From Planctomycetota bacterium (GTDB taxonomy: Bacteria > Planctomycetota > UBA1135 > GCA-002686595): a stretch of DNA of 64,000 bases. A program made the translations under genes and the position numbers. Each line of letters starts with the position of its first letter. Position 1 is the first letter of the stretch. The stretch spans positions 136,010 to 200,009 of the forward strand of contig NYYZ01000002.1 of NCBI GenBank assembly GCA_002686945.1, in the 5' to 3' direction. Positions 39,994-48,655 of this stretch are shown here, one piece after another. Below the pieces are notes generated by a model. The model was not told where the DNA came from, did not search any database, and worked only from the letters and a program-made list of their open reading frames with translations.

Positions 39994-41362
39994 TCTCTGA
40001 GTCGCTGGTGGCTGTGTCCGTTGGACTGCCTGCGGGGGCCTCAGTTGCGCCGCTGGTCGGTTCTGCTGGGCTGCCATTGGTTGGAGAGGCTTGGGCGCGT
40101 TGAGCGAATACGCGCCACCAGGCCTCCCACTCCTCCTTGCGGCGGCTTCCAGGGCCTTCGGGCGCCAGGGCCGTCAGGGCACGCAAGGCCGAGGCCCGCG
40201 AGGCTTCATCGAAGGTGACCATGTCGTAGCTGATGGCAATCACCAGGCTGAGTACGCGCAGGCGCGTGTTCTTGCGCAAGTCCGGATCCATGTCCGCAGA
40301 AAGATCGAGGCCCCCTGCAGCCAACTGGTCGAGGACGCGCTGCACGACGAGCCCTTCTCCAGGCACGATAGGGAACAGACCATACACACGGGTACGCGCC
40401 ACGCGACCCTGTGAATCCGGTTGACTGGGAGTCAGGCTGTCAAGGGCTTCCAGAACGAACCCGGGACCGAGGTATCGCATTCCGGTTTCCATCGCTGCTG
40501 CGCGGACCAAAGGGTCGAAGTCTCTCAACCCGGAACCCAGGGCCATGGCCAGCGCACGCCTTTCGAGGGTGCGTGCAACCTGGAACAGAATCGGCTTCAT
40601 TTCTTCAGTGGCCTTGTCGCCGTCAGCCACGGCCTCGAGAGCTTTGAGCACGCGCCACAGACCCTGCAAGTCAAGCTCTCGATCGAGCAGATCATCCGCA
40701 GATGCCTGCAGGTTCTGGTTTCCTTCATCGGGGGCCTCGCTCCAGGCAGTGATGAACTGCCTGAGCAACACAAGCACATCCTCCTCCTCTGCAGGGACCC
40801 TTGGTGGGTCAGAAGGTGCCGACACCTCGAGCTTCAGCAGCCACGGCCCCATGCCCAGCAGAGCACGCTCCCGAGCCAGTCGGCCGGGACAATGGGCTGC
40901 ATAACGGGCGAGTTGCCTGATCAGGCGCAGCTCCTCAGCCAGGCTGTCACTAGGGACCCGGAGAAGATCGAGCAGTTGATGCAAGGCTTCAAGGCTGGGG
41001 TCGCCCACATAGACGAGTCCGGTCTGGTCTGATCCCACCTGATCGAGGATCTGGCCTGCCTGTGCCGCGACCACGACCGCCCCCTCCTGCACCGTGTTCA
41101 GTAGTTCCCCATCGAGAGCGTCAGGATTATCGTCCTCCAGGGCGTCCGCAACTGCCACCGTAGCCCCGAGTAGAGCGGCTCGCCCCGCCAGGTCCAACAG
41201 GAGTTCGTCCATGAAACCGCGCAACTCGATCACGTGGCGCAATTCATCGTTGCTGTCCAAGAGCTCATCGAGATTATGGGAGGCAGCCGGACCGGAGACG
41301 CAGGAACCCAAGAGCGCACCCAGGGTGGCGGCGGAGATCAATCGTAGACGGGTGCTGCCCAT
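39986..41362 (-). CDS. hypothetical lipoprotein with helical repeats
   Basis: Lipobox TLGALLGSC; long helical protein. Confidence 0.6.
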   Translation of the reverse strand: MGSTRLRLISAATLGALLGSCVSGPAASHNLDELLDSNDELRHVIELRGFMDELLLDLAGRAALLGATVAVADALEDDNPDALDGELLNTVQEGAVVVAAQAGQILDQVGSDQTGLVYVGDPSLEALHQLLDLLRVPSDSLAEELRLIRQLARYAAHCPGRLARERALLGMGPWLLKLEVSAPSDPPRVPAEEEDVLVLLRQFITAWSEAPDEGNQNLQASADDLLDRELDLQGLWRVLKALEAVADGDKATEEMKPILFQVARTLERRALAMALGSGLRDFDPLVRAAAMETGMRYLGPGFVLEALDSLTPSQPDSQGRVARTRVYGLFPIVPGEGLVVQRVLDQLAAGGLDLSADMDPDLRKNTRLRVLSLVIAISYDMVTFDEASRASALRALTALAPEGPGSRRKEEWEAWWRVFAQRAQASPTNGSPAEPTSGATEAPAGSPTDTATSDSENV

Positions 41363-41485
41363 CAGTTGAGTCTAGGAACTCGGCGGACGAGGTCCAAGGG
41401 GCCGTGGAGTTCTTTGGTCAATGCCCTCGTTGGTGCAGCGCACATGCAGCCTCTCCAAATCTGCCGAGCAGGCAGAAGGAGGCAA

Positions 41486-41843
41486 TGGTGGAGGCGGGGG
41501 GAATTGAACCCCCGTCCCGGAGCCGCCAGCCCCGGACGTCTACGCGTGTGTTCCGTGCTCAGTATCTCGTCCTCCAGCTGCCCACGGACAGGCGGCGTTT
41601 CAGACCAGCCTCAGAAAAGTCTCATCGGGTTGCCCTGAGGCGCAACTCTCCGACCAGCCCGTTGTTGTCGTCTCTGCGGGGCCACGGGCGCTCCCCGCAG
41701 AGACGGCGGCTGATAAATCAGGCCGCGAGTTCAAAATTGTTGGCAGTTAAAAATTGCCGTCCCGGGATGTTGACGGGGTGACCTGGGATCCCCGACGCGC
41801 AGTCCGAAGTCGCACGAGAACCGGTCGAAACCAGTGCGCCCCC
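41486..41843 (-). ncRNA. ssrA: transfer-messenger RNA, tag ANNFELAA
   Basis: Reverse complement starts GGGGGCGCACTGGTTTCGACCGG and ends GGACGGGGGTTCAATTCCCCCCGCCTCCACCA; acceptor GGGGGCG/CGCCTCC; tag ORF GCC AAC AAT TTT GAA CTC GCG GCC TGA. Confidence 0.97.
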
Positions 41844-42063
41844 AGTTGCTGATTGTCATTATCGACTGTTGAAGCCAGAAGGTCAAGCAGCGTGCAGTCC
41901 ACTTTCGTTCTCGAAATGGGGCATGGACCGCCTCAGGGGTGGTAGGAGTCAGATGGCGAGTGGCCAGTACGCGGATCAGGGGGCATTGAACCATCGACAC
42001 CGCGAGGTCGCTGGACCGAGCTTGGAGCTGGGGCCGTCTTCCAGCCCTCTTCTCATATCTGAT

Positions 42064-42540
42064 TCACCGACGGTCGTGGTGCTTCGCCTCACGGGCAATT
42101 TCGCGTTTGTCGTCCCGCTCGCGGGTGGCGGCTCGCTTGTCATGCATTTTCTTTCCCCTCACCAAAGCGATCTTGAGCTTCGCATGTTGGCGCAGGAAGT
42201 ACAGCGACAAAGGCACGATTGTAACCCCCTTCTCACGGCTGGCTCGTTCCAAGCCCGCGATCTCACGCTTGTGGGCCAAGAGCTTGCGTGTGCGGGTTGG
42301 CTCATGGTTCTGTTTGCCCGCGTGCACATATTCAGGGATGTGTGTCCCCACCAGGAACAGTTCGCCGCCTTTGGCGCGCACATGTGCTTCGGCCAGGCTG
42401 CAACGTCCATTGCGTAGGCTCTTGACCTCGCTTCCGAGCAGCACCAGGCCTACCTCCAGTTCCTGTAGGATCAGGTACTCATGGCGTGCCCGACGGTTCT
42501 GGGCCACCATACGTGGAGCATTGGGGTCGATCTTCTTCAT
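42064..42540 (-). CDS. smpB: SsrA-binding protein
   Basis: NRRARHEYLILQELEVGLVLLGSEVKSLRNGRCSLAEAHV...KLLAHKREI. Confidence 0.97.
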   Translation of the reverse strand: MKKIDPNAPRMVAQNRRARHEYLILQELEVGLVLLGSEVKSLRNGRCSLAEAHVRAKGGELFLVGTHIPEYVHAGKQNHEPTRTRKLLAHKREIAGLERASREKGVTIVPLSLYFLRQHAKLKIALVRGKKMHDKRAATRERDDKREIAREAKHHDRR

Positions 42541-42655
42541 GTGCGCTCCTATCTTGCCAGGGCCGGACCCAGGTGCGTGCCTCCAAGTCCCATTGGGATT
42601 TTCAAGAGCCCGCGTTGACGGATTGGGGCATGTCTCTGTAAGGTCCCCGCCCCTA

Positions 42656-42742
42656 GCCCGGGTGGCGGAATTGGTAGACGCGCATGGTTCAGGTCCATGT
42701 TCCTGCAAAGGAGTGGGGGTTCGACTCCCCCCTCGGGCACCA
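42656..42742 (+). tRNA. tRNA-Leu (anticodon CAG)
   Basis: GCCCGGGTGGCGGAATTGGTAGACGCGCATGGTTCAGGTCCATG...GGGGGTTCGACTCCCCCCTCGGGCACCA; long variable arm; CCA encoded. Confidence 0.97.
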
Positions 42743-42860
42743 CATCCCTCTCGATGTGGATGAACGGAGGCACGCCAAGATGTTCCTGGCGCTTGCTGAG
42801 TGACGGTAAGCGTTTTGGATCGAGCGGTGTAGTGAAGTCACTTCGCTTATCGGAGAGACC

Positions 42861-43037
42861 ATGAGCAATCCCAAGATTCCGACTCAAACCACAGCTCCCG
42901 GTTTCACGGCCTTGCTGCGGGCAAACCTGGTGGTCTTGACCGCCGTGGGAGTGTTTGTGGTCCTTGCCTACCTGATCTGGCGTGGAGCTGCGGCCCTCTT
43001 TCCAGAAACGGGGTGGTTGCAGGGCCCTCTGAATTGA
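42861..43037 (+). CDS. 58-aa single-pass membrane protein (small ORF)
   Basis: GGAGAGACC before ATG; MSNPKIPTQTTAPGFTALLRANLVVLTAVGVFVVLAYLIWRGAAALFPETGWLQGPLN*; below ORF-track cutoff. Confidence 0.6.
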   Translation: MSNPKIPTQTTAPGFTALLRANLVVLTAVGVFVVLAYLIWRGAAALFPETGWLQGPLN

Positions 43038-43055
43038 CCTGCGTCGGCCGGAGAT

Positions 43056-43850
43056 TCAACGCCCTGCGCCACCAGGGGCCCTGTAGATCAATAGAGCGCG
43101 CTTGCCCGCATCATCTGGCAGTTCGTACTCCACCACCGTGTCAAAGTGAAATCCCAGTCGTTGCGCCTCGCGCTCGCCTGCACGCATCTCCCGGGACCAG
43201 GTGGCGCCCTTGAAGAGAATCAGCTCGTTGAAGCGGTGGCGAACCTTGCGCAGCAAGCGAACGGTCTCCCGTACACTCGAGAGAGCCCGGGCCATAACCA
43301 CGTCGACTCCAGCCTCGCCCAGGTGATCCTCGCCACGGGCCTCGACAACGGACACGTTGGGCAGGGCCATGGAAGCTGCCGCCGATTCCAAGAAGCGCAC
43401 CCTTCTTCCACGGGACTCGCAAAGGGTGACCGAACAGTTGGGCTCGGCCAGGGCCACAGGAAACCCTGGGAAGCCACCGCCCGAGCCAAGGTCGAGCACC
43501 TTGCGACCTAGCAGAGGCAATAGCCGAGCCGCCTTCCAACAATCAAGGTAGTGCTTGACCGCCATGTCCTGGGGAGTGGTGATGGCGGTCAGATTGACCC
43601 GCTGATTCCAATCCAGCAGCAATTCGGCATGATCCGCGCAACGCTCAAGGTAGTCTGGAGGCAGGTCCTTCTCTTCCGCGAAGGCGGACACCAGGGCCGA
43701 CATGATCAGCTTGCGGGAGGGCAGCGGCCCCTCCCATATAGGCTCAAGATCCTGGTCGGGATCTTCTTCGGGCTTGGCAGGGGATTTTTCGGCCCCGTGC
43801 TCGTCCTCGACTTCGTCGGGCTCGTCAGGGACAGGGGGGCAGGGTTGCAT
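43056..43850 (-). CDS. rsmG: 16S rRNA (guanine(527)-N(7))-methyltransferase with acidic N-terminal extension
   Basis: WNQRVNLTAITTPQDMAVKHYLDCW; VLDLGSGGGFPGFPVALAEPNCSVTLCESRGRRVRFLE; start uncertain. Confidence 0.92.
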   Translation of the reverse strand: MQPCPPVPDEPDEVEDEHGAEKSPAKPEEDPDQDLEPIWEGPLPSRKLIMSALVSAFAEEKDLPPDYLERCADHAELLLDWNQRVNLTAITTPQDMAVKHYLDCWKAARLLPLLGRKVLDLGSGGGFPGFPVALAEPNCSVTLCESRGRRVRFLESAAASMALPNVSVVEARGEDHLGEAGVDVVMARALSSVRETVRLLRKVRHRFNELILFKGATWSREMRAGEREAQRLGFHFDTVVEYELPDDAGKRALLIYRAPGGAGR

Positions 43851-43900
43851 GCTGAGGCGAAATCACGCGGGTTCATCTGGGCCAGCAACTCAAGGAGGAC

Positions 43901-43977
43901 TGGCAGGGGCGGAGGGACTCGAACCCCCAGCCTACTGATTTGGAATCAGTCGCTCTAACCATTAGAGCTACGCCCCT
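43901..43977 (-). tRNA. tRNA-Trp (anticodon CCA)
   Basis: Reverse complement AGGGGCGTAGCTCTAATGGTTAGAGCGACTGATTCCAAATCAGTAGGCTGGGGGTTCGAGTCCCTCCGCCCCTGCCA; CCA encoded. Confidence 0.96.
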
Positions 43978-44191
43978 TCCGGGCACGGAGCCTAGGCCCC
44001 AGAGGCCCTCAGTGCAACGATGAAGTGGCCTCCACAGATTCCCTGAGCCGCTTGGATCCCAGCCCTGCTCATGCTTCAGTCATGGATAGAAAGATTGGCA
44101 CGGGGAGGGCTCAGTCCCTCAGGTACCCTCTGCTTGCGCCACGCCGGACCTGGACTTGGGGAGCCTGCTTGATCCGTGGCCAGACCCATCC

Positions 44192-45682
44192 ATGACGGAC
44201 ACTCCCAGAAGACGTCGGCCCAGACGCCGTAGAGGTTCAGCGGGCAATTCGCGGGGCGGCAACCGTGATGCCTCTGAACGCAAAGAGGAATCTGGACCTC
44301 AAGAGACTTTGAGTCATCGCGAGAAACGTAGAGCGGAGCGACGTTCCGAGCGTGAAGAGGCCCGACATGTACGCAAGAGATCCCGGATCAAGGCCGAGGT
44401 GCACAAGATGCACAAGGATGAGATCGACCCGCGCGCCTTGGACCGAGACGCTCGGCGCGTGGTGACGCGACTCCAGCGGCATGGATTTGAGGCCTACTTT
44501 GTCGGGGGCTGCGTGCGTGACCTGATGGTCGGTCGCAGGCCGAAGGATTTTGATGTTGCCACTGACGCTACGCCCCATGAGATTCGTCGCCTATTCCGCA
44601 ACGGTCGCATCATTGGGCGGCGTTTCCGACTCGTGCATGTGCACTACGGGGACAACATCATTGAGACCAGCACATTCCGCTGTGAGCCTCCAGAACAAAA
44701 GGACGGCAGTGATCTTCTCATTGTCGAGGACAATGAGTTCGGCACTGCCGAGGAAGATGCGCAACGCCGGGATTTCACTGTCAACGCCCTCTTTCTGGAC
44801 CCCAGCACCTACGAGATCCATGACTGGGTTGAAGGCATGGGCGATCTTGAGGCTCGCTTACTGCGCACGATCGGTGACCCGATGGTGCGCCTGGCGGAAG
44901 ACCCGGTCCGGATTCTGCGGGCGGTCAAGTTCGCAACGCGCCTTGACTTTGAAATCGAGGAAGGCACCTGGCAGGCCATGGTTGAGTTGGCGGAGCACCT
45001 GGGCCGTTCAGCCCCGCCGAGAGTGCTCGAGGAAATTCTGCGGTTGTTGCGCTCCGGCTCGGCCTTGGGTGCCATGAAGATGCTGCGGGCAGCTCGGGGC
45101 CTGAAGGTCATTTTTTCTGACCTGGACGAACGCCTTGGGGAAAGGAATGCAGACGACCACGAGGTCCAGCAGCGCGCTGCATTCTTCTGGCGCCTGCTGG
45201 AAGCCCTTGATCAACGTGTGCACAGTGGGCTCGAGCCAAGCAACGCGTTGTTGCTGGCGGTCTTGTTTGCGCCTCTGGTGGAGAACTCTTTCCTCCCTGA
45301 GCACAATCACCTGGATCGGATGCGCATTGCGGAGGAGTGCCTGGCCTCAACTGCAGAAAGCGCGCGCCTAGCCAAGCGCGATACTGGTCGGGCCGCTCGA
45401 ATCCTGGCCAATCATCCACTCTTCGTGAAGCCGCAAGAGCGACGGTTCAGTCCTTTGCTGTTTGCCCTGACACCTGAATTTGAAGAGTCCCTGGCCTTTT
45501 TTGGCCTCAGGGTCCAAGCTCGAGGGAAGGGGTGGGATGTGTTCGAGGCCTGGGAAGAGCGTCGGGCCCGCGCTCTCGAGGCTGATGAAGAGGAACTAGA
45601 GGAGGAGCGCAAGCGTGTCCGTGGGCGCAGGCGGCCCCGCAGACCCCATCGAGGAGGTCGCGGCCGATCCAAGCCGGGGTGA
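44192..45682 (+). CDS. pcnB: poly(A) polymerase I-like nucleotidyltransferase
   Basis: FEAYFVGGCVRDLMVGRRPKDFDVATDATPHEIRRLFRNGRIIGRRFRLVHV (PAP-type); RRDFTVNALF; basic N- and C-terminal tails. Confidence 0.9.
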   Translation: MTDTPRRRRPRRRRGSAGNSRGGNRDASERKEESGPQETLSHREKRRAERRSEREEARHVRKRSRIKAEVHKMHKDEIDPRALDRDARRVVTRLQRHGFEAYFVGGCVRDLMVGRRPKDFDVATDATPHEIRRLFRNGRIIGRRFRLVHVHYGDNIIETSTFRCEPPEQKDGSDLLIVEDNEFGTAEEDAQRRDFTVNALFLDPSTYEIHDWVEGMGDLEARLLRTIGDPMVRLAEDPVRILRAVKFATRLDFEIEEGTWQAMVELAEHLGRSAPPRVLEEILRLLRSGSALGAMKMLRAARGLKVIFSDLDERLGERNADDHEVQQRAAFFWRLLEALDQRVHSGLEPSNALLLAVLFAPLVENSFLPEHNHLDRMRIAEECLASTAESARLAKRDTGRAARILANHPLFVKPQERRFSPLLFALTPEFEESLAFFGLRVQARGKGWDVFEAWEERRARALEADEEELEEERKRVRGRRRPRRPHRGGRGRSKPG

Positions 45683-45860
45683 TCATTCCGAGATCCGAGT
45701 GAGGGGCCCCTGGGACTCGCGCTCAGCCCACGGGTGGTGGACCCGACCCCCAAAGGGACTGCCTCGGGGCCAGGGTCCAATTTGAGACGCTCAGGGCGCT
45801 CCTTTTGAAGACCGGGCAACATTTTCCCGATTCACCCGTGCAAAGGCCTCGTTCTACTGT

Positions 45861-46030
45861 ACTGTTCCCGTGTGCGGTAGGAACCGGGAATGAGGCCCCA
45901 AGATCTCCTCTCTCCACCCCCCCCCGACCTTGACCAATGCGGTGAGTTGATGTCGGACGGATAGAGGAGCCCAAGGAGGCTTCGCGGGAAGCACCTGGTT
46001 CCAACCTGCGCCACAGCCCCCCTGCGGCGC
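45861..46030 (+). ncRNA. candidate structured ncRNA with 6S-RNA-like rod architecture
   Basis: Nested stems GTG(U)GCG/CGCCAC (45870-45876/46009-46014), GGAACCGGG/CCTGGTTCC (45880-45888/45994-46002), CTCCTCTCTCC/GGATAGAGGAG (45905-45915/45959-45969), central bubble with 3'-side hairpin GCTTC-GCGG-GAAGC (45979-45992); ends approximate. Confidence 0.42.
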
Positions 46031-46065
46031 AGGAGTGGCGGCCCTCGGGTCGCCGCGAAGATGCT

Positions 46066-46100
46066 GGGGCGGTCCTTCTTGGACCGCCCCCTCTTTTTTT
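46066..46100 (+). terminator. strong intrinsic terminator
   Basis: GGGGCGGTCC-TTCTT-GGACCGCCCC (10-bp perfect stem) followed by CTCTTTTTTT. Confidence 0.88.
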
Positions 46101-46131
46101 GCCCGAGCACACCCTGGAAGGCGGTCTCGTG

Positions 46132-47346
46132 ATGCAGCACGAACCGGTTTTTCTGCTGAGCCCTTGGGCAGAGCCTGCATCCAGGTGGCACCATGGTGCA
46201 ATGTTGTGCCTCACATCTGCTGTGGTTTGGGCTCTGACTCTGCCAATGGACTGGTCGCACTTGGGTTCCATCGAATCGACGCCCCGTGCTGTTCGGCCAG
46301 CCTCGGAGGTTCAGGGGGATCTTCAAGATGTGAGCGATGAAAGTCTGCGCAAGATCTGGTCGGCACTGCCCAAGGAGGACCAAAAAGAGATCTCAGCCTG
46401 GTACCGGGCGGAGTGTGACCGTCGCCGCACCCTTGCACGCCAATTGGAGCGCCACGTCTTCCACTCATTGAAAGAAGCACGGGGCAAGTGGGGAATACTG
46501 GAACCAGCGAGCGTGTACAACGGGGCCAAGCATGCTCCCGCTCAACCAATCATGCGCACGATGCTCGCACCCCAGGACCCGAAAGTCCTGGCGGAACGCA
46601 AACGCATGGGCCTCACCCAGGTCAATCCCGCCCCCGCCTGGGTCTATGACTGGGGCACCGGCATGGTCCAGCAAAGCGAGCACCCCTTTGCCCCGGATCA
46701 TCTCTTTGAACTGGCCCTGGCCGGTCGGGCGCCGGAGCAGGATCTGGCGATCGCACTGATCGAGCAAGCATTGGACTTGGGCACTCTGCGCCCCATTCAC
46801 AAGGCCTTTGGCCACACATATGCTTCCCGAACGGGCACGGCCTATTCCGGTATCAGCCTCTATGACGCCTGGGGATCGGGGGTCAAGATAGAAATGCCTG
46901 ATGTGGAGTGCCTGGGGATCTTGCACGATGTGGAAGACGACTGGAGGTCTTTCAGTGCACCTGTGCCTGGCGGCCAACAAGCCCGGCTTTACAAGCGCAT
47001 CGGCAAAATGTTTCACAGCATCCGGCGCGAGCGTGGTCTCGCCCAGGCCCTGGCATCGAGCTACTTCAATGCGGATCCAAGACTCGACCCCACCTATTCC
47101 TCGGCAACAGATCGCTTGCAGCTCTTCTGGACGAAACACGATTCCGCACTGGATGTAAGCCGAGCAGCCCTCCCCGCCAGTTCCGATTGGGACGCCTGGT
47201 GGGAGAGCTTGGCCCTACTGCAGACAGATGAGGATCTGCTCGAACGTGCTGCTCAGCGGCGCATGTCCTTACGAACAGAGGGTGTGCGGCTGCGGGGAAT
47301 CATGGTCTGGGTCTTGCGCGAGTGGGGAGCCCTCAAGGACAAGTGA
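46132..47346 (+). CDS. exported hypothetical protein
   Basis: Long ORF with hydrophobic N-terminal segment MLCLTSAVVWALTLPMDW; no recognised domain; start uncertain. Confidence 0.6.
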   Translation: MQHEPVFLLSPWAEPASRWHHGAMLCLTSAVVWALTLPMDWSHLGSIESTPRAVRPASEVQGDLQDVSDESLRKIWSALPKEDQKEISAWYRAECDRRRTLARQLERHVFHSLKEARGKWGILEPASVYNGAKHAPAQPIMRTMLAPQDPKVLAERKRMGLTQVNPAPAWVYDWGTGMVQQSEHPFAPDHLFELALAGRAPEQDLAIALIEQALDLGTLRPIHKAFGHTYASRTGTAYSGISLYDAWGSGVKIEMPDVECLGILHDVEDDWRSFSAPVPGGQQARLYKRIGKMFHSIRRERGLAQALASSYFNADPRLDPTYSSATDRLQLFWTKHDSALDVSRAALPASSDWDAWWESLALLQTDEDLLERAAQRRMSLRTEGVRLRGIMVWVLREWGALKDK

Positions 47347-47374
47347 TGTAGAAGAATCTGAATCAGGCTGGTGG

Positions 47375-48655
47375 TCAATCAGGCTGGGGCAGAGCGAGAG
47401 CCGCCACCTCTGCGCAGGCAAATGCAACCTGAAAGTTCAATCCGCCGATCGGCCCATCCAGGTCGAGCAGTTCTCCCAATACGACCAGACCACTCAGACG
47501 GTTGACCCGCATGCTGAAGGGATCCACCTGGTGGAGTGCCAGACCGCCTCGGGTGACTTCGGCGGCTTCAAAACCGCGCGTGCCGCTGAGTTTCATGGGC
47601 AGACCATGGAGGGTCTCCACCAGGCGGTGCCGGGCAGCGCGATCGAGGGCAAGCGCCCGAGGGTCGGGTCCACTCAACTCTGCTGCATGGGCGACGGCAC
47701 TGAGCAATCGGCGGGGCAGAGGCTCCACCAGGCAGCGGGATACGCGAGGGGAGCCCTTGCGCCCTGCCCCCTCGATCAGCCGAGCCCTGGTTTCTTGGCG
47801 GGTCTCCTGGGGAAAGAAATCCAGCAGAAGGCGTAGACCCTCTGGGTTTCCCTGCACCACCTGCCCGGACAGATCCATAGCCGCAGGGCCAGAAAGCCCT
47901 TGGTGAGTGAAAAGCAATGGCCTGCGGCGGCGACCGAGGACCCTTCCATCCCTATTTTCAAGCCGCGCCTCGCCGTTCTGCCAGGCGATACCCTTCAACT
48001 GTTGTATCCAGCTCTCGTCGCTGGTCAGTGGCACCAGGGCCGGAGTTGTAGGGGTCAATTCAAGGCCCAATTCTTTTAGCCAGCCATAGCCTTCCCCCGT
48101 GGTTCCCGTGGTGGGAAAACTGCGCCCCCCCACTGCCAACACAAGATGCTGACAACGGCCCGTTCCCAAGGGCGTCTCTACGAACCAGTTGTTCTCTTTG
48201 CGCTGGATCGCAAGGCCAGGAGCGTTGCAGATGATCCGAACTCCCGCTGCACGAGCGGCAACCTCCAATGCATCACGAACATCTCGGGCGCGGCCGGATC
48301 TGGGAAAGACCTTGTCCAGGGGCGCTTCCTCCGTGGGAACCCCCAGTTCGGCGAAAGCCTCGCGCACGGCACTGGGTGGTAACACCTCAAAAGCATGCTT
48401 CAAGAACCGCGAGCCCCGTTCCCCGAATAGGCTTGCTGCTTGGGGGTGATCGAGGCTGGTGGTCACATTGCAACGCGTGCCACCACTGGCGAGGATCTTG
48501 GTGCCCGTTCGCGGAGTTTTTTCGAGCAGCAAGACCTGGGCACCGGCCCGTGCGGCGCGCCAGCTGAACCACAGCCCCGCAGCTCCAGCTCCGAGCACAA
48601 TGACCGCTGAGTTCAGATCTGTCTTGTTGGTCGCTCCCGACTTGACTTCCTCCAT
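47375..48655 (-). CDS. HI0933/BaiN-family FAD-dependent oxidoreductase
   Basis: VLGAGAAGLWFSWRAARAGAQVLLLEKTPRTGTKILASGGTRCNVT; LVLAVGGRSFPTTGTTGEGY; FTHQGLSGPAAMDLS. Confidence 0.92.
   Translation of the reverse strand: MEEVKSGATNKTDLNSAVIVLGAGAAGLWFSWRAARAGAQVLLLEKTPRTGTKILASGGTRCNVTTSLDHPQAASLFGERGSRFLKHAFEVLPPSAVREAFAELGVPTEEAPLDKVFPRSGRARDVRDALEVAARAAGVRIICNAPGLAIQRKENNWFVETPLGTGRCQHLVLAVGGRSFPTTGTTGEGYGWLKELGLELTPTTPALVPLTSDESWIQQLKGIAWQNGEARLENRDGRVLGRRRRPLLFTHQGLSGPAAMDLSGQVVQGNPEGLRLLLDFFPQETRQETRARLIEGAGRKGSPRVSRCLVEPLPRRLLSAVAHAAELSGPDPRALALDRAARHRLVETLHGLPMKLSGTRGFEAAEVTRGGLALHQVDPFSMRVNRLSGLVVLGELLDLDGPIGGLNFQVAFACAEVAALALPQPD

Noticed and set aside
41461-41476. CTGCC-GAGCA-GGCAG hairpin as tmRNA terminator
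   Set aside because: Only 5 bp and no T-run on the transcribed strand; not supportable.
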